From Kocuria flava (GTDB lineage: Bacteria; Actinomycetota; Actinomycetes; Actinomycetales; Micrococcaceae), in NCBI RefSeq assembly GCF_001482365.1, contig NZ_CP013254.1, positions 3,162,001-3,226,000 on the forward strand: a DNA stretch of 64,000 bases, in the 5' to 3' direction. Numbering within the stretch: position 1 is the stretch's first letter; every line of letters begins with the position of its first letter. Shown in pieces: positions 29,485 through 37,680 of this stretch. A model generated the notes under the pieces. It was given only the letters and a program-made list of their open reading frames with translations, had not been told where the DNA came from and searched no databases. The translations under genes were made by a program, and so were the position numbers.

Positions 29485-31355
29485 CGGAGGACCTCCGGCC
29501 GCTCGTGCGCGCCGGGACCGGGCGCGGCCGCCCCCTCGTCCCGCCGGGCCCGCTGCTGCTCGACCCAGGCGGCGAAGGGACCGTCGGGGTCGGCGAGCAG
29601 CTCCGCGGGGGTGCCGTCGAGCAGGATCCGCCCGTCCTGCAGCCACAGCACCCGGTCGGCGGACAGGGCCAGGGCGGCGTCGTGGGTCACGGCCAGGGAG
29701 GTCCGCCCGCGCACGAGCCGGCGCAGCGCGGCGACGACCTCGCGGGCCGCCTCGGGGTCCAGCCCGGTGGTCGCCTCGTCGAGCACGACCACGGGGGCGT
29801 CGCGCAGCAGGGCTCGGGCGATGGCCAGGCGCTGGCGCTGCCCGCCCGAGACGGTCGAGCCCCGCTCCCCGACCGGGGTGTCGTAGCCCCGGGGGAACGC
29901 GGAGACGAACCCGTGGGCCTGCGCGGCCCGGGCGGCCTGCTCGACCTCGGCGTCCGTGGCGCCGGGGCGGCCGAGACGGATGTTCTCTCGCACGCTGCCG
30001 TGGAAGAGCACGGAGTCCTGCAGCAGCAGGGCCACGCTCCCGCGCACGGTGGCCAGGCTCAGCAGGCGCAGGTCGTGGCCGTCGAGGGACACGGACCCCG
30101 CCACGGGGTCCATGCTGCGCACCAGCAGGGCGGCGAGCGTGGACTTCCCGGACCCGGAGGGCCCGACGACGGCGACGTGCTGACCGGCGGGGACGCGCAG
30201 GTCGATCCCGCGCAGCACGGTGGGCGCGCCGGCGGCGGGGTCCCCGTGGGCGGCCTCGACGCCGGCGAGGACGAGCTCCCCGCGGACCCCCTCGAGGGTG
30301 CGCGCACCGGGGAGCTCGCGGACGTCGGGGACCTCGTCCACCAGCTCGGCGACGCGCTCCCCGGAGGCGGCGGCGCGGGCGATCCGCCCGGTGTACTTGG
30401 CCAGGTCCCGCAGGGGCTTCATGCAGGTCTTGAGGTAGGTGGTGAACAGCACGAGGTCGCCCAGGGTCATCGCCCCCTCCAGCACCCGCAGCCCGCCGCC
30501 GACCACGACGGCCGCGGTGGCCACGCCCACGATCACGTCCGTGGAGCGCTCGAGGCCCGCGGCCAGGCGCCGGGAGCGCACGCCCTCGGTGAGGGCCTGG
30601 CCGTTGGCGGCGCGGAACGTGCGGGCCGTGGCCTCCTCGAGCCCGTAGGCCTGCACGGTGCGGATCGCGCCGAGGGCCTCGTGGGCGGTGTTCGCGAGCG
30701 CCGCCTCCCCCTGGCGGGTGCGGCGGGAGGCCTGGGTGATCCGGGCGGCGGAGCCGCGCCCGACGGCCAGGAACGCGAGCAGGGCCAGGACGACGACGGC
30801 GGCCAGCAGCGGGTCCAGCACGACCATGACCGTGCACATGGCCACGAGGGTGACGACGTTGGCCAGCAGCGGCAGCCCCGCGCCGACGGCGGCCTCCTGC
30901 AGCCGGCCGATGTCGGAGACGAGACGCTGGACGGTGTCCCCGGTGCGGGCCACCGCGTGGTAGCGGGCGGAGAGGGCCTGGACGTGGTCGAAGACCCGGG
31001 CGCGCAGCACGGTGGTGACGCGGGAGCCGACGAGGGCGAAGGCGACCGTGGCGAGGAAGCTGCACAGCGCCCGGAAGCCCGTGATCGCCACGGTGGCCAG
31101 CCCGGCCGCGAGCAGCAGCTCCCACGAGGCCTCGGGGATCCAGCCGTCGACGTTCTGCGCGCCGAGGGAGCGGGAGAGCGCGTCCACGACGACCTTCAGC
31201 GGCCAGGGCTCGAGCACCCGGAACGCGACCTCCGCCAGGAGCACGAGCACCCCGCCCGCCACGAGCAGGCGGTGCTCGCGCACGTGCGGGCCGATCAGGG
31301 CGAGGGTGCGCCGCACCGCGCGGAGGTCGACCCGTGCCCGGTCCCCGCGGCTCAC
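29481..31355 (-). CDS. ABC exporter with fused membrane and ATPase domains
   Basis: 624 residues, a type IV (MsbA/multidrug-like) half transporter that would work as a homodimer. Six membrane helices in the first 330 residues, then the ATPase: Walker A VVGPSGSGKSTLAALL, Q-loop LLLQDSVLFHG, signature TVSGGQRQRLAIARALL, Walker B PVVVLDEATTGLDP, H-loop SLAVTHDAALAL. All catalytic residues are present. It lies between glycosyltransferase and kinase genes with four-base overlaps on both sides, so it probably exports or flips a glycosylated product. The substrate is unknown. Confidence 0.92.
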   Translation of the reverse strand: MSRGDRARVDLRAVRRTLALIGPHVREHRLLVAGGVLVLLAEVAFRVLEPWPLKVVVDALSRSLGAQNVDGWIPEASWELLLAAGLATVAITGFRALCSFLATVAFALVGSRVTTVLRARVFDHVQALSARYHAVARTGDTVQRLVSDIGRLQEAAVGAGLPLLANVVTLVAMCTVMVVLDPLLAAVVVLALLAFLAVGRGSAARITQASRRTRQGEAALANTAHEALGAIRTVQAYGLEEATARTFRAANGQALTEGVRSRRLAAGLERSTDVIVGVATAAVVVGGGLRVLEGAMTLGDLVLFTTYLKTCMKPLRDLAKYTGRIARAAASGERVAELVDEVPDVRELPGARTLEGVRGELVLAGVEAAHGDPAAGAPTVLRGIDLRVPAGQHVAVVGPSGSGKSTLAALLVRSMDPVAGSVSLDGHDLRLLSLATVRGSVALLLQDSVLFHGSVRENIRLGRPGATDAEVEQAARAAQAHGFVSAFPRGYDTPVGERGSTVSGGQRQRLAIARALLRDAPVVVLDEATTGLDPEAAREVVAALRRLVRGRTSLAVTHDAALALSADRVLWLQDGRILLDGTPAELLADPDGPFAAWVEQQRARRDEGAAAPGPGAHERPEVLR

Positions 31356-32605
31356 GCCGGCACCGCCCCGGTGCGCCCCGCCGCACGCCGTCCGGCGGCG
31401 GGCGGCGGGGCGGCCCGGCCCCCGGGGTGCTCGAGGGCGGTGCCGGCGAGGACCCGGCCCAGCACCGCGTCCCAGGAGTGCCGGTCCACGGCCTCGCGGC
31501 GGGCGGCCCGGCCCATCCCCCGGCGCCGCGCCGGGTCGGCGACCAGGGCGTCCACGGCGCGGGCGAGGGCGGCGGGGTCGGAGCCGGGCACGAGCAGGCC
31601 GGTGGTCCCGTCCTCGACGACCGAGGGGATCTGCCCCACCGCGGAGGCGACCACGGGCAGCGCCGCGGCGGCGTACTCGTAGAGCTTCAGCGGCGAGAAG
31701 TACTGCTCTTCCGCCGCCCGGGCCGCCGGGTAGGGGGCGGCGGCGACCGCGCAGTCGTGCAGCAGCCCCGGCACGGCGGCGGGGGCCACGGCGCCGGTGA
31801 ACTCGACGGTAACGCCCAGCGCGGCCGCGAGCCGCTCGAGCGCGGCCCGCTGCGGGCCGTCGCCGACGATCCGCAGCCGCCAGTCGCGCGCGGCCGCCGC
31901 CCGGGCGCGCACGAGGTGCTCCACACCGTGCCAGGGCTTGAGCGTGCCCACGAAGACGACGACGGGCGGGGCCGGGTCCGGGCCCTCGGCGGCGGCGTCG
32001 GCGCAGGGCCCGACCCGCCGGGGGTCGACCCCGTTGGGGGCGACCACGACCCGCCCGGCCGGGGCGCCGGTGCGCTGCCGGACCCACCGGGCGACCGGGG
32101 CGGAGACGCACGCGGTGCGCTCGGCGGCGGCGACCTGGGCGGCCAGGGCGGCGTGGGCGGCGGCCCCGTCCACGAGGTCCCGGTGGGTGCGCTGCTCGTC
32201 GATCAGCGGGGCGTTGACCTCGAGCACGCCGGGGACCCCGAGGCGGGCCGTGACCTCGGCGAGAGCGGTGGAGAACAGGGAGTAGCGCTCGTGGACGGCG
32301 TCGGCGCCGTCGGCCGCCGCGCGCTCGGCCAGCAGCCGGGCGGCCCGGGCCTGGGCGCGCTCCCGGGCCGCCACCCGGGCGGTGCGGTCCGCGTCCCCGG
32401 TCGCGGGCGGGGCGGGCACGGGGACGTGGACGACGGGGACCTCGCGCAGGTCGGCGGGCACGTCCTCGCCGAGGCGCGTCGCGTAGAGGCGGACCTCGGC
32501 GCCGCGGGCCCGCCAGGCGCGCAGCACCTCCTGGACGTGCACGGAGGCGCCCTTGGTCCCGAACACGGGCACGCCGGGATCGGCGCAGAGATAGGCCAGA
32601 CGCAT
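31352..32605 (-). CDS. Glycosyltransferase, family 4 type
   Basis: 417 residues, GT-B fold. N-terminal domain starts MRLAYLCADPGVPVFGTKGA with a GTKGASVHVQ loop; the C-terminal donor domain has VVFVGTLKPWHGVEHLVRA, LRIVGDGPQRAALERL and the acid motif FSPLKLYEYAAAALPVVAS (E-x7-E-like, the first Glu weak). The last 40 residues are disordered. The ATG shares its A with the TGA of the preceding glycosyltransferase, and the stop overlaps the ABC exporter start. Donor and acceptor sugars are unknown. Confidence 0.9.
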   Translation of the reverse strand: MRLAYLCADPGVPVFGTKGASVHVQEVLRAWRARGAEVRLYATRLGEDVPADLREVPVVHVPVPAPPATGDADRTARVAARERAQARAARLLAERAAADGADAVHERYSLFSTALAEVTARLGVPGVLEVNAPLIDEQRTHRDLVDGAAAHAALAAQVAAAERTACVSAPVARWVRQRTGAPAGRVVVAPNGVDPRRVGPCADAAAEGPDPAPPVVVFVGTLKPWHGVEHLVRARAAAARDWRLRIVGDGPQRAALERLAAALGVTVEFTGAVAPAAVPGLLHDCAVAAAPYPAARAAEEQYFSPLKLYEYAAAALPVVASAVGQIPSVVEDGTTGLLVPGSDPAALARAVDALVADPARRRGMGRAARREAVDRHSWDAVLGRVLAGTALEHPGGRAAPPPAAGRRAAGRTGAVPA

Positions 32606-33885
32606 CAGCGCAGCGCTCCTTCGGGGGCGGGGGCCGCGGGGGCCGGGTCGGTCGGGCGGGCGGGGGGCGCGGGCGGCAGCAGCGCCCGCAGCGCCGCGGC
32701 CTGCCGGGCGCCGTCGTGCTCGCGCTCGACGAGGGCGCGGGCGGCGCGCGCCGTGCCGACCCGGTCGAAGCCGGGGTCCGCGGCGCGGGCGAGCGCCCGG
32801 GCCAGGGCCGCGACGTCGTCGGCGGGCACGAGCAGCCCGGTGCGCGGGGGCCCCTCCCGCACGGCCTCGGGGATGCCGGTGACGTCGGTGGCGACCACGG
32901 GCACGCCCATGGCCATCGCCTCGAGCAGGACGGTGGGCAGCCCGTCGGCGTTGCCGTCGGGACCCACGACGCAGGGGGCGGCGAAGACGTCGGCGGTGCG
33001 CAGCAGGGCGGCGACCTCGGCCTGGGTGCGGGGGCCGAGCAGCTCGACGGCGTCCTCGAGGCCCAGCCGTGCCGCGAGCGCCCCCAGCGGCCCGGCGAGC
33101 TCACCGCCGCCGGCGATGCTCAGGCGCAGGGACCGGCCCTCGGCGCGCAGGCGGGCGGCGGCGTGCAGGAGCCGGTCGAAGCCCTTCTTCGGCACGAGCC
33201 GGCCCACGGCGGCCACGTGCAGCCGCTCCCCCGGCGGGCGCGGGTCCCGGTAGGGGAAGCGCTCGAGCTCGAGGCCGTTGCGGACCAGCCGCAGCGTCGC
33301 GGCGTGCTCGGGGAACCGGCCGGCCAGGTGGCGGCGGTTGTGCTCGGAGATCGCCACCACGGTCCGGGCCCGCGCGAGGGTGCGCCGGAGGCGGTCCGGG
33401 TCCACGGACTCGTGGAAGATGTCCTTGGCGTGGGTCGTGACGGTGAAGGGCACGCCGGTGAGCCGGGAGGCGATCTCGGCGACGCGGGCGGCGAGGGACG
33501 CGAAGTGGGCGTGCAGGTGCGTGATCCCGTGCTCCACGACGGCCGTGGCCAGGGCCACCCCCTGGTGGACCTCGGAGGCCTCGGTGCGGGCGAGCTCCGG
33601 CAGCAGCGCGGCCAGCCGCCCGGCGAAGCCGGGGACGACCTCCGCGGCGCGGGCGAGCACCGCCCAGCCCTCCGCGGCCCGCTCGGGCCGGCCGACGTGG
33701 GTCACCGGCGCCTGGACGCGGGCCGGTTCGGGGTGGAAGCGCGGGTCGGTGCTGTGGCGCAGGGAGAAGATCTCCAGCTGCTCGCCCTGGGCCTCGCGGG
33801 CGAGGATCTCGGAGACCACGAAGGTCTCGGAGAAGCGCGGGTAGACCTTCAGGACGTAGCCGACGCGGTGTCCGGGGGCGCTCAC
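32605..33885 (-). CDS. Glycosyltransferase, family 4 type
   Basis: 426 residues. The N-terminal VGYVLKVYPRFSETFVVSEI is typical of exopolysaccharide-type GT4 enzymes; HLHAHFASLAARVAEIA and TVTTHAKDIFHES follow, then the donor domain with VAAVGRLVPKKGFDRLLHAA, LSIAGGGELAGPLGALA and EAMAMGVPVVATDVTGIPEAV. The GTG overlaps the upstream stop (GTGA). It is closest in style to colanic-acid/capsule glycosyltransferases, but that is by eye. Confidence 0.92.
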   Translation of the reverse strand: MSAPGHRVGYVLKVYPRFSETFVVSEILAREAQGEQLEIFSLRHSTDPRFHPEPARVQAPVTHVGRPERAAEGWAVLARAAEVVPGFAGRLAALLPELARTEASEVHQGVALATAVVEHGITHLHAHFASLAARVAEIASRLTGVPFTVTTHAKDIFHESVDPDRLRRTLARARTVVAISEHNRRHLAGRFPEHAATLRLVRNGLELERFPYRDPRPPGERLHVAAVGRLVPKKGFDRLLHAAARLRAEGRSLRLSIAGGGELAGPLGALAARLGLEDAVELLGPRTQAEVAALLRTADVFAAPCVVGPDGNADGLPTVLLEAMAMGVPVVATDVTGIPEAVREGPPRTGLLVPADDVAALARALARAADPGFDRVGTARAARALVEREHDGARQAAALRALLPPAPPARPTDPAPAAPAPEGALR

Positions 33886-35105
33886 CGGGCACCTCCGGCG
33901 TACGAGGGGGCGGGGGCCTCCGGCGCCGCGGGCGGGCCGGCGGGGCCGCGGGCCGCGAGCAGCCCGGCGGCGAGCACGGGCACCGTGCGCAGCCCGTCGA
34001 GGGCGAGGTGGTGGCGGGTCCGCACGGTCCCGACGGCGCGGTGCAGCCACGCCTCGACCGCCCCGGTGGTGAGCGCGCCGGGGCTCAGCACGTCCACGGC
34101 CCCGCGGGCCTGCAGCGCCCGGGCGCGGATCAGCTGCTCGCGGCGGGGCCGCTCGCGCGGGACCACGAGGGCGGGGGTGGTGGTGGCGAGGACCTCGGCG
34201 ACCGAGTTGTAGCCGCCCATCGAGACCACCGCCGCGGCCTCGCGGACCTCGGCCAGGGCGTCGGGCACGCTGGGCAGCACGGTGGTGCCGGGCCGGGCGG
34301 CCGCGCGCACCCGGGCGAGGTCCGCCGCCGGCATCTGGGGCCCGGCGACGACGACGTGACCGTGGCCGTGGGGCACCCGGGCCCGGGCCGCGGCGAGGGT
34401 CAGGGCGGCGCCGTCGGAGCCGCCCCCGGCCATGGACAGGACGTAGGGCCGGCCCGTGCCGCTCGTGCGGGGCCCGGCCTCCCGCCCGGTCGCGAGGTAG
34501 CCGGTGTGCCGCACCAGGTCGGCGAGCCGGGCGGGGACCTCGCTGGTGGCGACGGGGTCGTGCACGGCGGGGTCGCCGTAGACCCAGACCTGGTCGTAGA
34601 CGCGGCGGACGAGCTCGAGGTCCCCGAGGGCGGCCCACTCGCGGGCGGCGGCGGCGGGCTCGTCGAGCACCTCCCGCAGGCCGAGCACGACCGCCGTGCC
34701 CGGGTGCGCGGCGCGCAGGCGCAGCAGCGGTCCGAGCAGCTCCCGGTCCACGCCCCAGGCGTGGCGGTCGACGACGACGAGGTGGGGCCGGAAGCCGGTG
34801 AGGGCGGCGTCGAGCAGGCCCGAGCGCAGGGCGGTGAGCCGGTCCATCCCGACGGCGAGGCCCCGGGGGGCGTAGCCGCCGCCGGTCTTGCGGATGCCCG
34901 GCAGCACCACCCGGTCGAAGCCCTCCGGCAGTCCGGGAACGGCGGTGGCGTCGACCCCGGTGAGCAGCATCCCGGAGACCCGGCGGCCGGTCGTGGCGGG
35001 CAGGGTGCGGGCCAGGGCCCGGGCCAGCGCCAGGTTCCGGCGGGTGTGGCCGAGGCCCTGGGAGTCGTGCGAGTACAGCACCACCCGCAGTTCGGTCTCG
35101 CGCAT
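33882..35105 (-). CDS. MurG-like (GT28/COG4671) glycosyltransferase
   Basis: 407 residues. LRVVLYSHDSQGLGHTRRNL at the N-terminus is the hallmark of COG4671-type predicted glycosyltransferases; the C-terminal half has VLSMAGGGSDGAALTLAAA, GHVVVAGPQMPA and the donor-site run VVSMGGYNSVAEVLATTTPA. The ATG follows GAGGAGG; a reading 27 codons longer enters the operator repeats and is rejected. It is the first gene of the overlapping glycosyltransferase, exporter and kinase operon. Confidence 0.88.
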   Translation of the reverse strand: MRETELRVVLYSHDSQGLGHTRRNLALARALARTLPATTGRRVSGMLLTGVDATAVPGLPEGFDRVVLPGIRKTGGGYAPRGLAVGMDRLTALRSGLLDAALTGFRPHLVVVDRHAWGVDRELLGPLLRLRAAHPGTAVVLGLREVLDEPAAAAREWAALGDLELVRRVYDQVWVYGDPAVHDPVATSEVPARLADLVRHTGYLATGREAGPRTSGTGRPYVLSMAGGGSDGAALTLAAARARVPHGHGHVVVAGPQMPAADLARVRAAARPGTTVLPSVPDALAEVREAAAVVSMGGYNSVAEVLATTTPALVVPRERPRREQLIRARALQARGAVDVLSPGALTTGAVEAWLHRAVGTVRTRHHLALDGLRTVPVLAAGLLAARGPAGPPAAPEAPAPSYAGGAR

Positions 35106-35157
35106 CGTGTCCTCCTCGGCGGGGCGCCGGCGTCTCCGGCGCTGTCCGTGGGTTCCC

Positions 35158-35204
35158 ACGGTGCCGGACGAACATGATGCGAACATGAGCCGTTCATGAA
35201 AAGG
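35158..35204 (-). promoter_or_regulatory. Triple 11-bp direct repeat upstream of the glycosyltransferase operon
   Basis: CATGA occurs at 35173, 35184 and 35195 on the plus strand, exactly 11 bases apart, within GAACATGATGC, GAACATGAGCC and GTTCATGAAAA. Direct repeats with one-helical-turn spacing are the usual binding sites of OmpR/PhoB-family regulators. A weak -10 (CACCGT, minus strand, 35163-35158) lies ten bases beyond the repeats. The response regulator gene is 80 bases upstream, which makes it the obvious candidate binder. Confidence 0.6.
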
Positions 35205-35282
35205 CTCTCATCCGCCCGCCGGTGCTCCGCGCACCGGCGGTGGGGTTCCCCGGGGTCCGGCCGCGGTGCCCCCGCGGTGCGC

Positions 35283-35951
35283 TCAGCGGGCGGCGAGGCG
35301 GTAGCCGGCCCCCCGCACGGTGACGATCCGCTCGGGGCCCAGCTTGGTGCGCAGGTAGCGGACGTAGACGTCGACCACGTTGGAGGAGCCCTCGAAGTCG
35401 TGGCCCCAGACCTTGTTCAGCAGCTGCTCCCGGGTCAGCACCTGCCCGGGGTGCTGCACGAAGGCGCGGGCCATCGCGAACTCGCGGGCGGAGAGCTCCA
35501 CCTCCCGTCCCTCGACCACCGCGCAGCGCGTGTTGACGTCGAGGGAGAGCGAGCCGCAGCGCAGCTCCTCGCGGGCCGGGTCGTGGGCGGCCCGCTCCCG
35601 CAGCCGGGCCCGGACGCGGGCGAGCAGCTCCTGGAAGCGGAAGGGCTTCGCGAGGTAGTCGTCGGCGCCCTTGTCCAGGCCGGCGACCGTGTCCTCCACG
35701 GAGTCCCGGGCCGTGCACATGATCACCGGCAGGGTGAAGCCCATCGAGCGCAGCACGGAGAGCACGGTGAACCCGTCCATCCCGGGCAGGCCGACGTCGA
35801 GGACGAGCAGGTCGAAGTCCCCGGTGCTCGCCCAGTCCAGGGCGGTCGGGCCGTCCTCCACGACGGTCGTGGTGTAGCCGGCCGCGCGCAGGCCCTTCTG
35901 GATGAAGCGCGAGATCCGCTCCTCGTCCTCGGCGATGAGGATGGTGGCCAT
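35283..35951 (-). CDS. OmpR-family response regulator
   Basis: 222 residues. Receiver domain (1-120) with EDEERIS acidic pocket, phospho-acceptor Asp52 in LLVLDVGLPGMDGF, Thr in MCTARDS and Lys102 in DDYLAKPF; winged helix (about 128-222) with LSAREFAMARAFV, LNKVWGHDFEG and VVDVYVRYLRTKLG. It follows the histidine kinase gene by nine bases, so the two form one operon. It is expected to bind the 11-base-period repeats at the kinase promoter, at the glycosyltransferase operon, and before the acidic protein gene; the last step is inference. Confidence 0.95.
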   Translation of the reverse strand: MATILIAEDEERISRFIQKGLRAAGYTTTVVEDGPTALDWASTGDFDLLVLDVGLPGMDGFTVLSVLRSMGFTLPVIMCTARDSVEDTVAGLDKGADDYLAKPFRFQELLARVRARLRERAAHDPAREELRCGSLSLDVNTRCAVVEGREVELSAREFAMARAFVQHPGQVLTREQLLNKVWGHDFEGSSNVVDVYVRYLRTKLGPERIVTVRGAGYRLAAR

Positions 35952-35960
35952 GGGGTTCCT

Positions 35961-37583
35961 CTACTTCCTGGACTCGTGCGTCCGGCTCGGGTGCGGTCCG
36001 GCCCCCGGCGTCCCGCCCGGCGGGGGTGCGGGCTCCCCGGCCGGGGGCGCCGGGGCGGCGGGGGCCGGGGGCGCGGTGGGGACGGCGCGGCCGGCGGGGT
36101 CCAGGGGCAGCCGCACGGTGAACGTGGCGCCCGCGCCGGGGCGGGAGCGGACCCGGACGTCGCCGCCGTGGGCGTGGGCGATCGCGGCGACGATGGCCAG
36201 GCCCAGCCCGGAGCCCTCCACGGTGCGCCCCGTCTCGGCGCGGGCGAAGCGCTCGAAGATCCGCTGCTGGTCGGCCTCGGCGATCCCGGGGCCGGTGTCG
36301 CGCACCCAGATCTCCAGCTCGCGCCCGGTCCCCGGGGCGGCGGAGCCCGTGGAGTCGGCGGTGCCGAGGGCGACGACGTCCCCGGGCGCAGAGAACTTCA
36401 CGGCGTTGGCGGCCAGCTGCAGGACCGCCTGGGTGAGGCGCTGCTCGTCGGCGCGCACGAGCCCCTCGGCGCGGGCGTCGAGGCGCCAGTCCCGCTCCCC
36501 CAGGGCCCGGGCCCGCTCGAGGGTCGTGTCCAGCCACGGGCCCAGGTCCACCGTGCCGGGGCGGACGAAGTCGGCGCGCTGGGCCTTGGCCAGCAGCAGC
36601 AGGTCCTCCACGAGCCGGTTCATCCGCCCGATCTCGTCGAGCAGCACCGCCCGGGTCTCGGCGACGTCGGCGGGGTCGTGCTCGTCCATGAGCTCGAGGT
36701 TGCCGTGCAGGATCGTCAGGGGCGTGCGCAGCTCGTGGGCGGCGTCGTCGAGGAACTGGCGCTGCTGGCGGAACCCGGCCTCGATGCGCGCGAGCATGCC
36801 GTTGAAGTTCACCGCGAGCTGCCCGACGTCGGAGTCCTCGCGGGTGACGGGCACGCGGCGGCCGAGGTCGTCGGGGCTGATCTGCTCGGTGGCCCGGCGC
36901 AGCCGGGTGATGGGGGCGGTGACCCGCCCCACGAGCACGTAGGCGGCCGCCCCGGCGACGACGAGGGTCAGCCCGGCGATCGCGAGGTAGCGGCCCAGCG
37001 ACTCCAGCACGAGCCCGCGCTGGGCGCTCATGTCGAAGCCCACCACGAGGTGGGCCGGCCGGTCGTCGGCGGCCAGGTCCACGGGGATGACCCCCAGGCG
37101 CAGCTGCCGCTCGCCCTGCCGGTGGTCGAAGACCACGGTCTGCCCGGGCCGGGAGCGCTCGGCGACCGCGGCGAGGGTGGCCGGGTCGTCGAGCTGGAAC
37201 CCGGAGCGGTCGGCGTGCTCGAAGGCCGGCTCCCCGTCGACGACCGCGAGGATGGCCTCGTACTCCCCGGGCACGGTCGTGGTCAGGAAGGTGTAGAAGA
37301 GCTGGTCGAGGTCGGCGAACGGCTCCTCGGCCGCCGCGTCGAGGTCCTCCGTCGGGGAGGCGTCCGGACCCAGCGGCCCCCGCTGGGCGAGCCGCTGCAG
37401 CTCCCCCGCCTCCTGGACGATGTCCTGGCGGACCGACTCGTCCACGTCCACGAGCCGCAGGTAGTGCGTCAGCCCGCCGACCAGCAGCAGCGCGGCGGCC
37501 AGCACGGCCAGGACCGTGGCCAGCACGCGGGAGCGCACGGAGCGCAGCTCCGTGCGCAGCCGCTCCCAGCGCGTGCCCGTCAT
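35961..37583 (-). CDS. Sensor histidine kinase
   Basis: 540 residues. Membrane helix 1 about 18-38, an outer sensor region about 42-195 with no cysteine pair, membrane helix 2 about 199-220, HAMP (about 218-270), dimerisation/phospho-acceptor His283 in DDAAHELRTPLTILHGN, and an ATPase domain with N box (LAANAVKFS), G1 (VRDTGPGIAEAD), F box (IFERFARAE) and G2 (GSGLGLAIV). A Pro/Ala-rich tail of about 45 residues ends the protein. The ATG sits seven bases after a TAGGGT -10, so the mRNA is probably leaderless. The signal is unknown. Confidence 0.94.
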   Translation of the reverse strand: MTGTRWERLRTELRSVRSRVLATVLAVLAAALLLVGGLTHYLRLVDVDESVRQDIVQEAGELQRLAQRGPLGPDASPTEDLDAAAEEPFADLDQLFYTFLTTTVPGEYEAILAVVDGEPAFEHADRSGFQLDDPATLAAVAERSRPGQTVVFDHRQGERQLRLGVIPVDLAADDRPAHLVVGFDMSAQRGLVLESLGRYLAIAGLTLVVAGAAAYVLVGRVTAPITRLRRATEQISPDDLGRRVPVTREDSDVGQLAVNFNGMLARIEAGFRQQRQFLDDAAHELRTPLTILHGNLELMDEHDPADVAETRAVLLDEIGRMNRLVEDLLLLAKAQRADFVRPGTVDLGPWLDTTLERARALGERDWRLDARAEGLVRADEQRLTQAVLQLAANAVKFSAPGDVVALGTADSTGSAAPGTGRELEIWVRDTGPGIAEADQQRIFERFARAETGRTVEGSGLGLAIVAAIAHAHGGDVRVRSRPGAGATFTVRLPLDPAGRAVPTAPPAPAAPAPPAGEPAPPPGGTPGAGPHPSRTHESRK

Positions 37584-37590
37584 GGGCCTC

Positions 37591-37622
37591 ACCCTAGCGA
37601 CGGGACGTGAGAGCCCGATGAG
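37591..37622 (-). promoter_or_regulatory. Leaderless promoter and repeat operator of the two-component operon
   Basis: On the minus strand CTCAT and CTCAC lie 11 bases apart, followed after ten bases by TAGGGT (-10), seven bases and the kinase ATG. The repeats cover the place of the -35 element, as expected for an OmpR-family activator site. This suggests autoregulation. Confidence 0.55.
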
Positions 37623-37625
37623 GAA

Positions 37626-37661
37626 CGGCCAGGGGCCCCGGCGTGCCGGGGCCCCTGGCCG
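37626..37661. terminator. Terminator hairpin between deaD and the two-component operon
   Basis: A 16-bp stem (cggccaggggccccgg with complement) and a four-base loop follow the leftward helicase gene. It insulates it from the kinase promoter. No U tract. Confidence 0.6.
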
Positions 37662-37680
37662 TGGTGCTCCCGCGGGGGGC

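Noticed and set aside
27169..31386. 1405-codon leftward frame
   Set aside because: Only the 29484 to about 28790 part is coding-like; it otherwise shadows the ABC transporter, kinase and acidic protein genes. Its lack of stops is used above as evidence for a frameshift.
29481..33104. Fusion of a glycosyltransferase to the ABC exporter as one 1207-codon protein
   Set aside because: The frame upstream of 31355 is a shadow of a clear GT4 gene; the GTGA overlap at 31352-31355 gives a proper start for the exporter.
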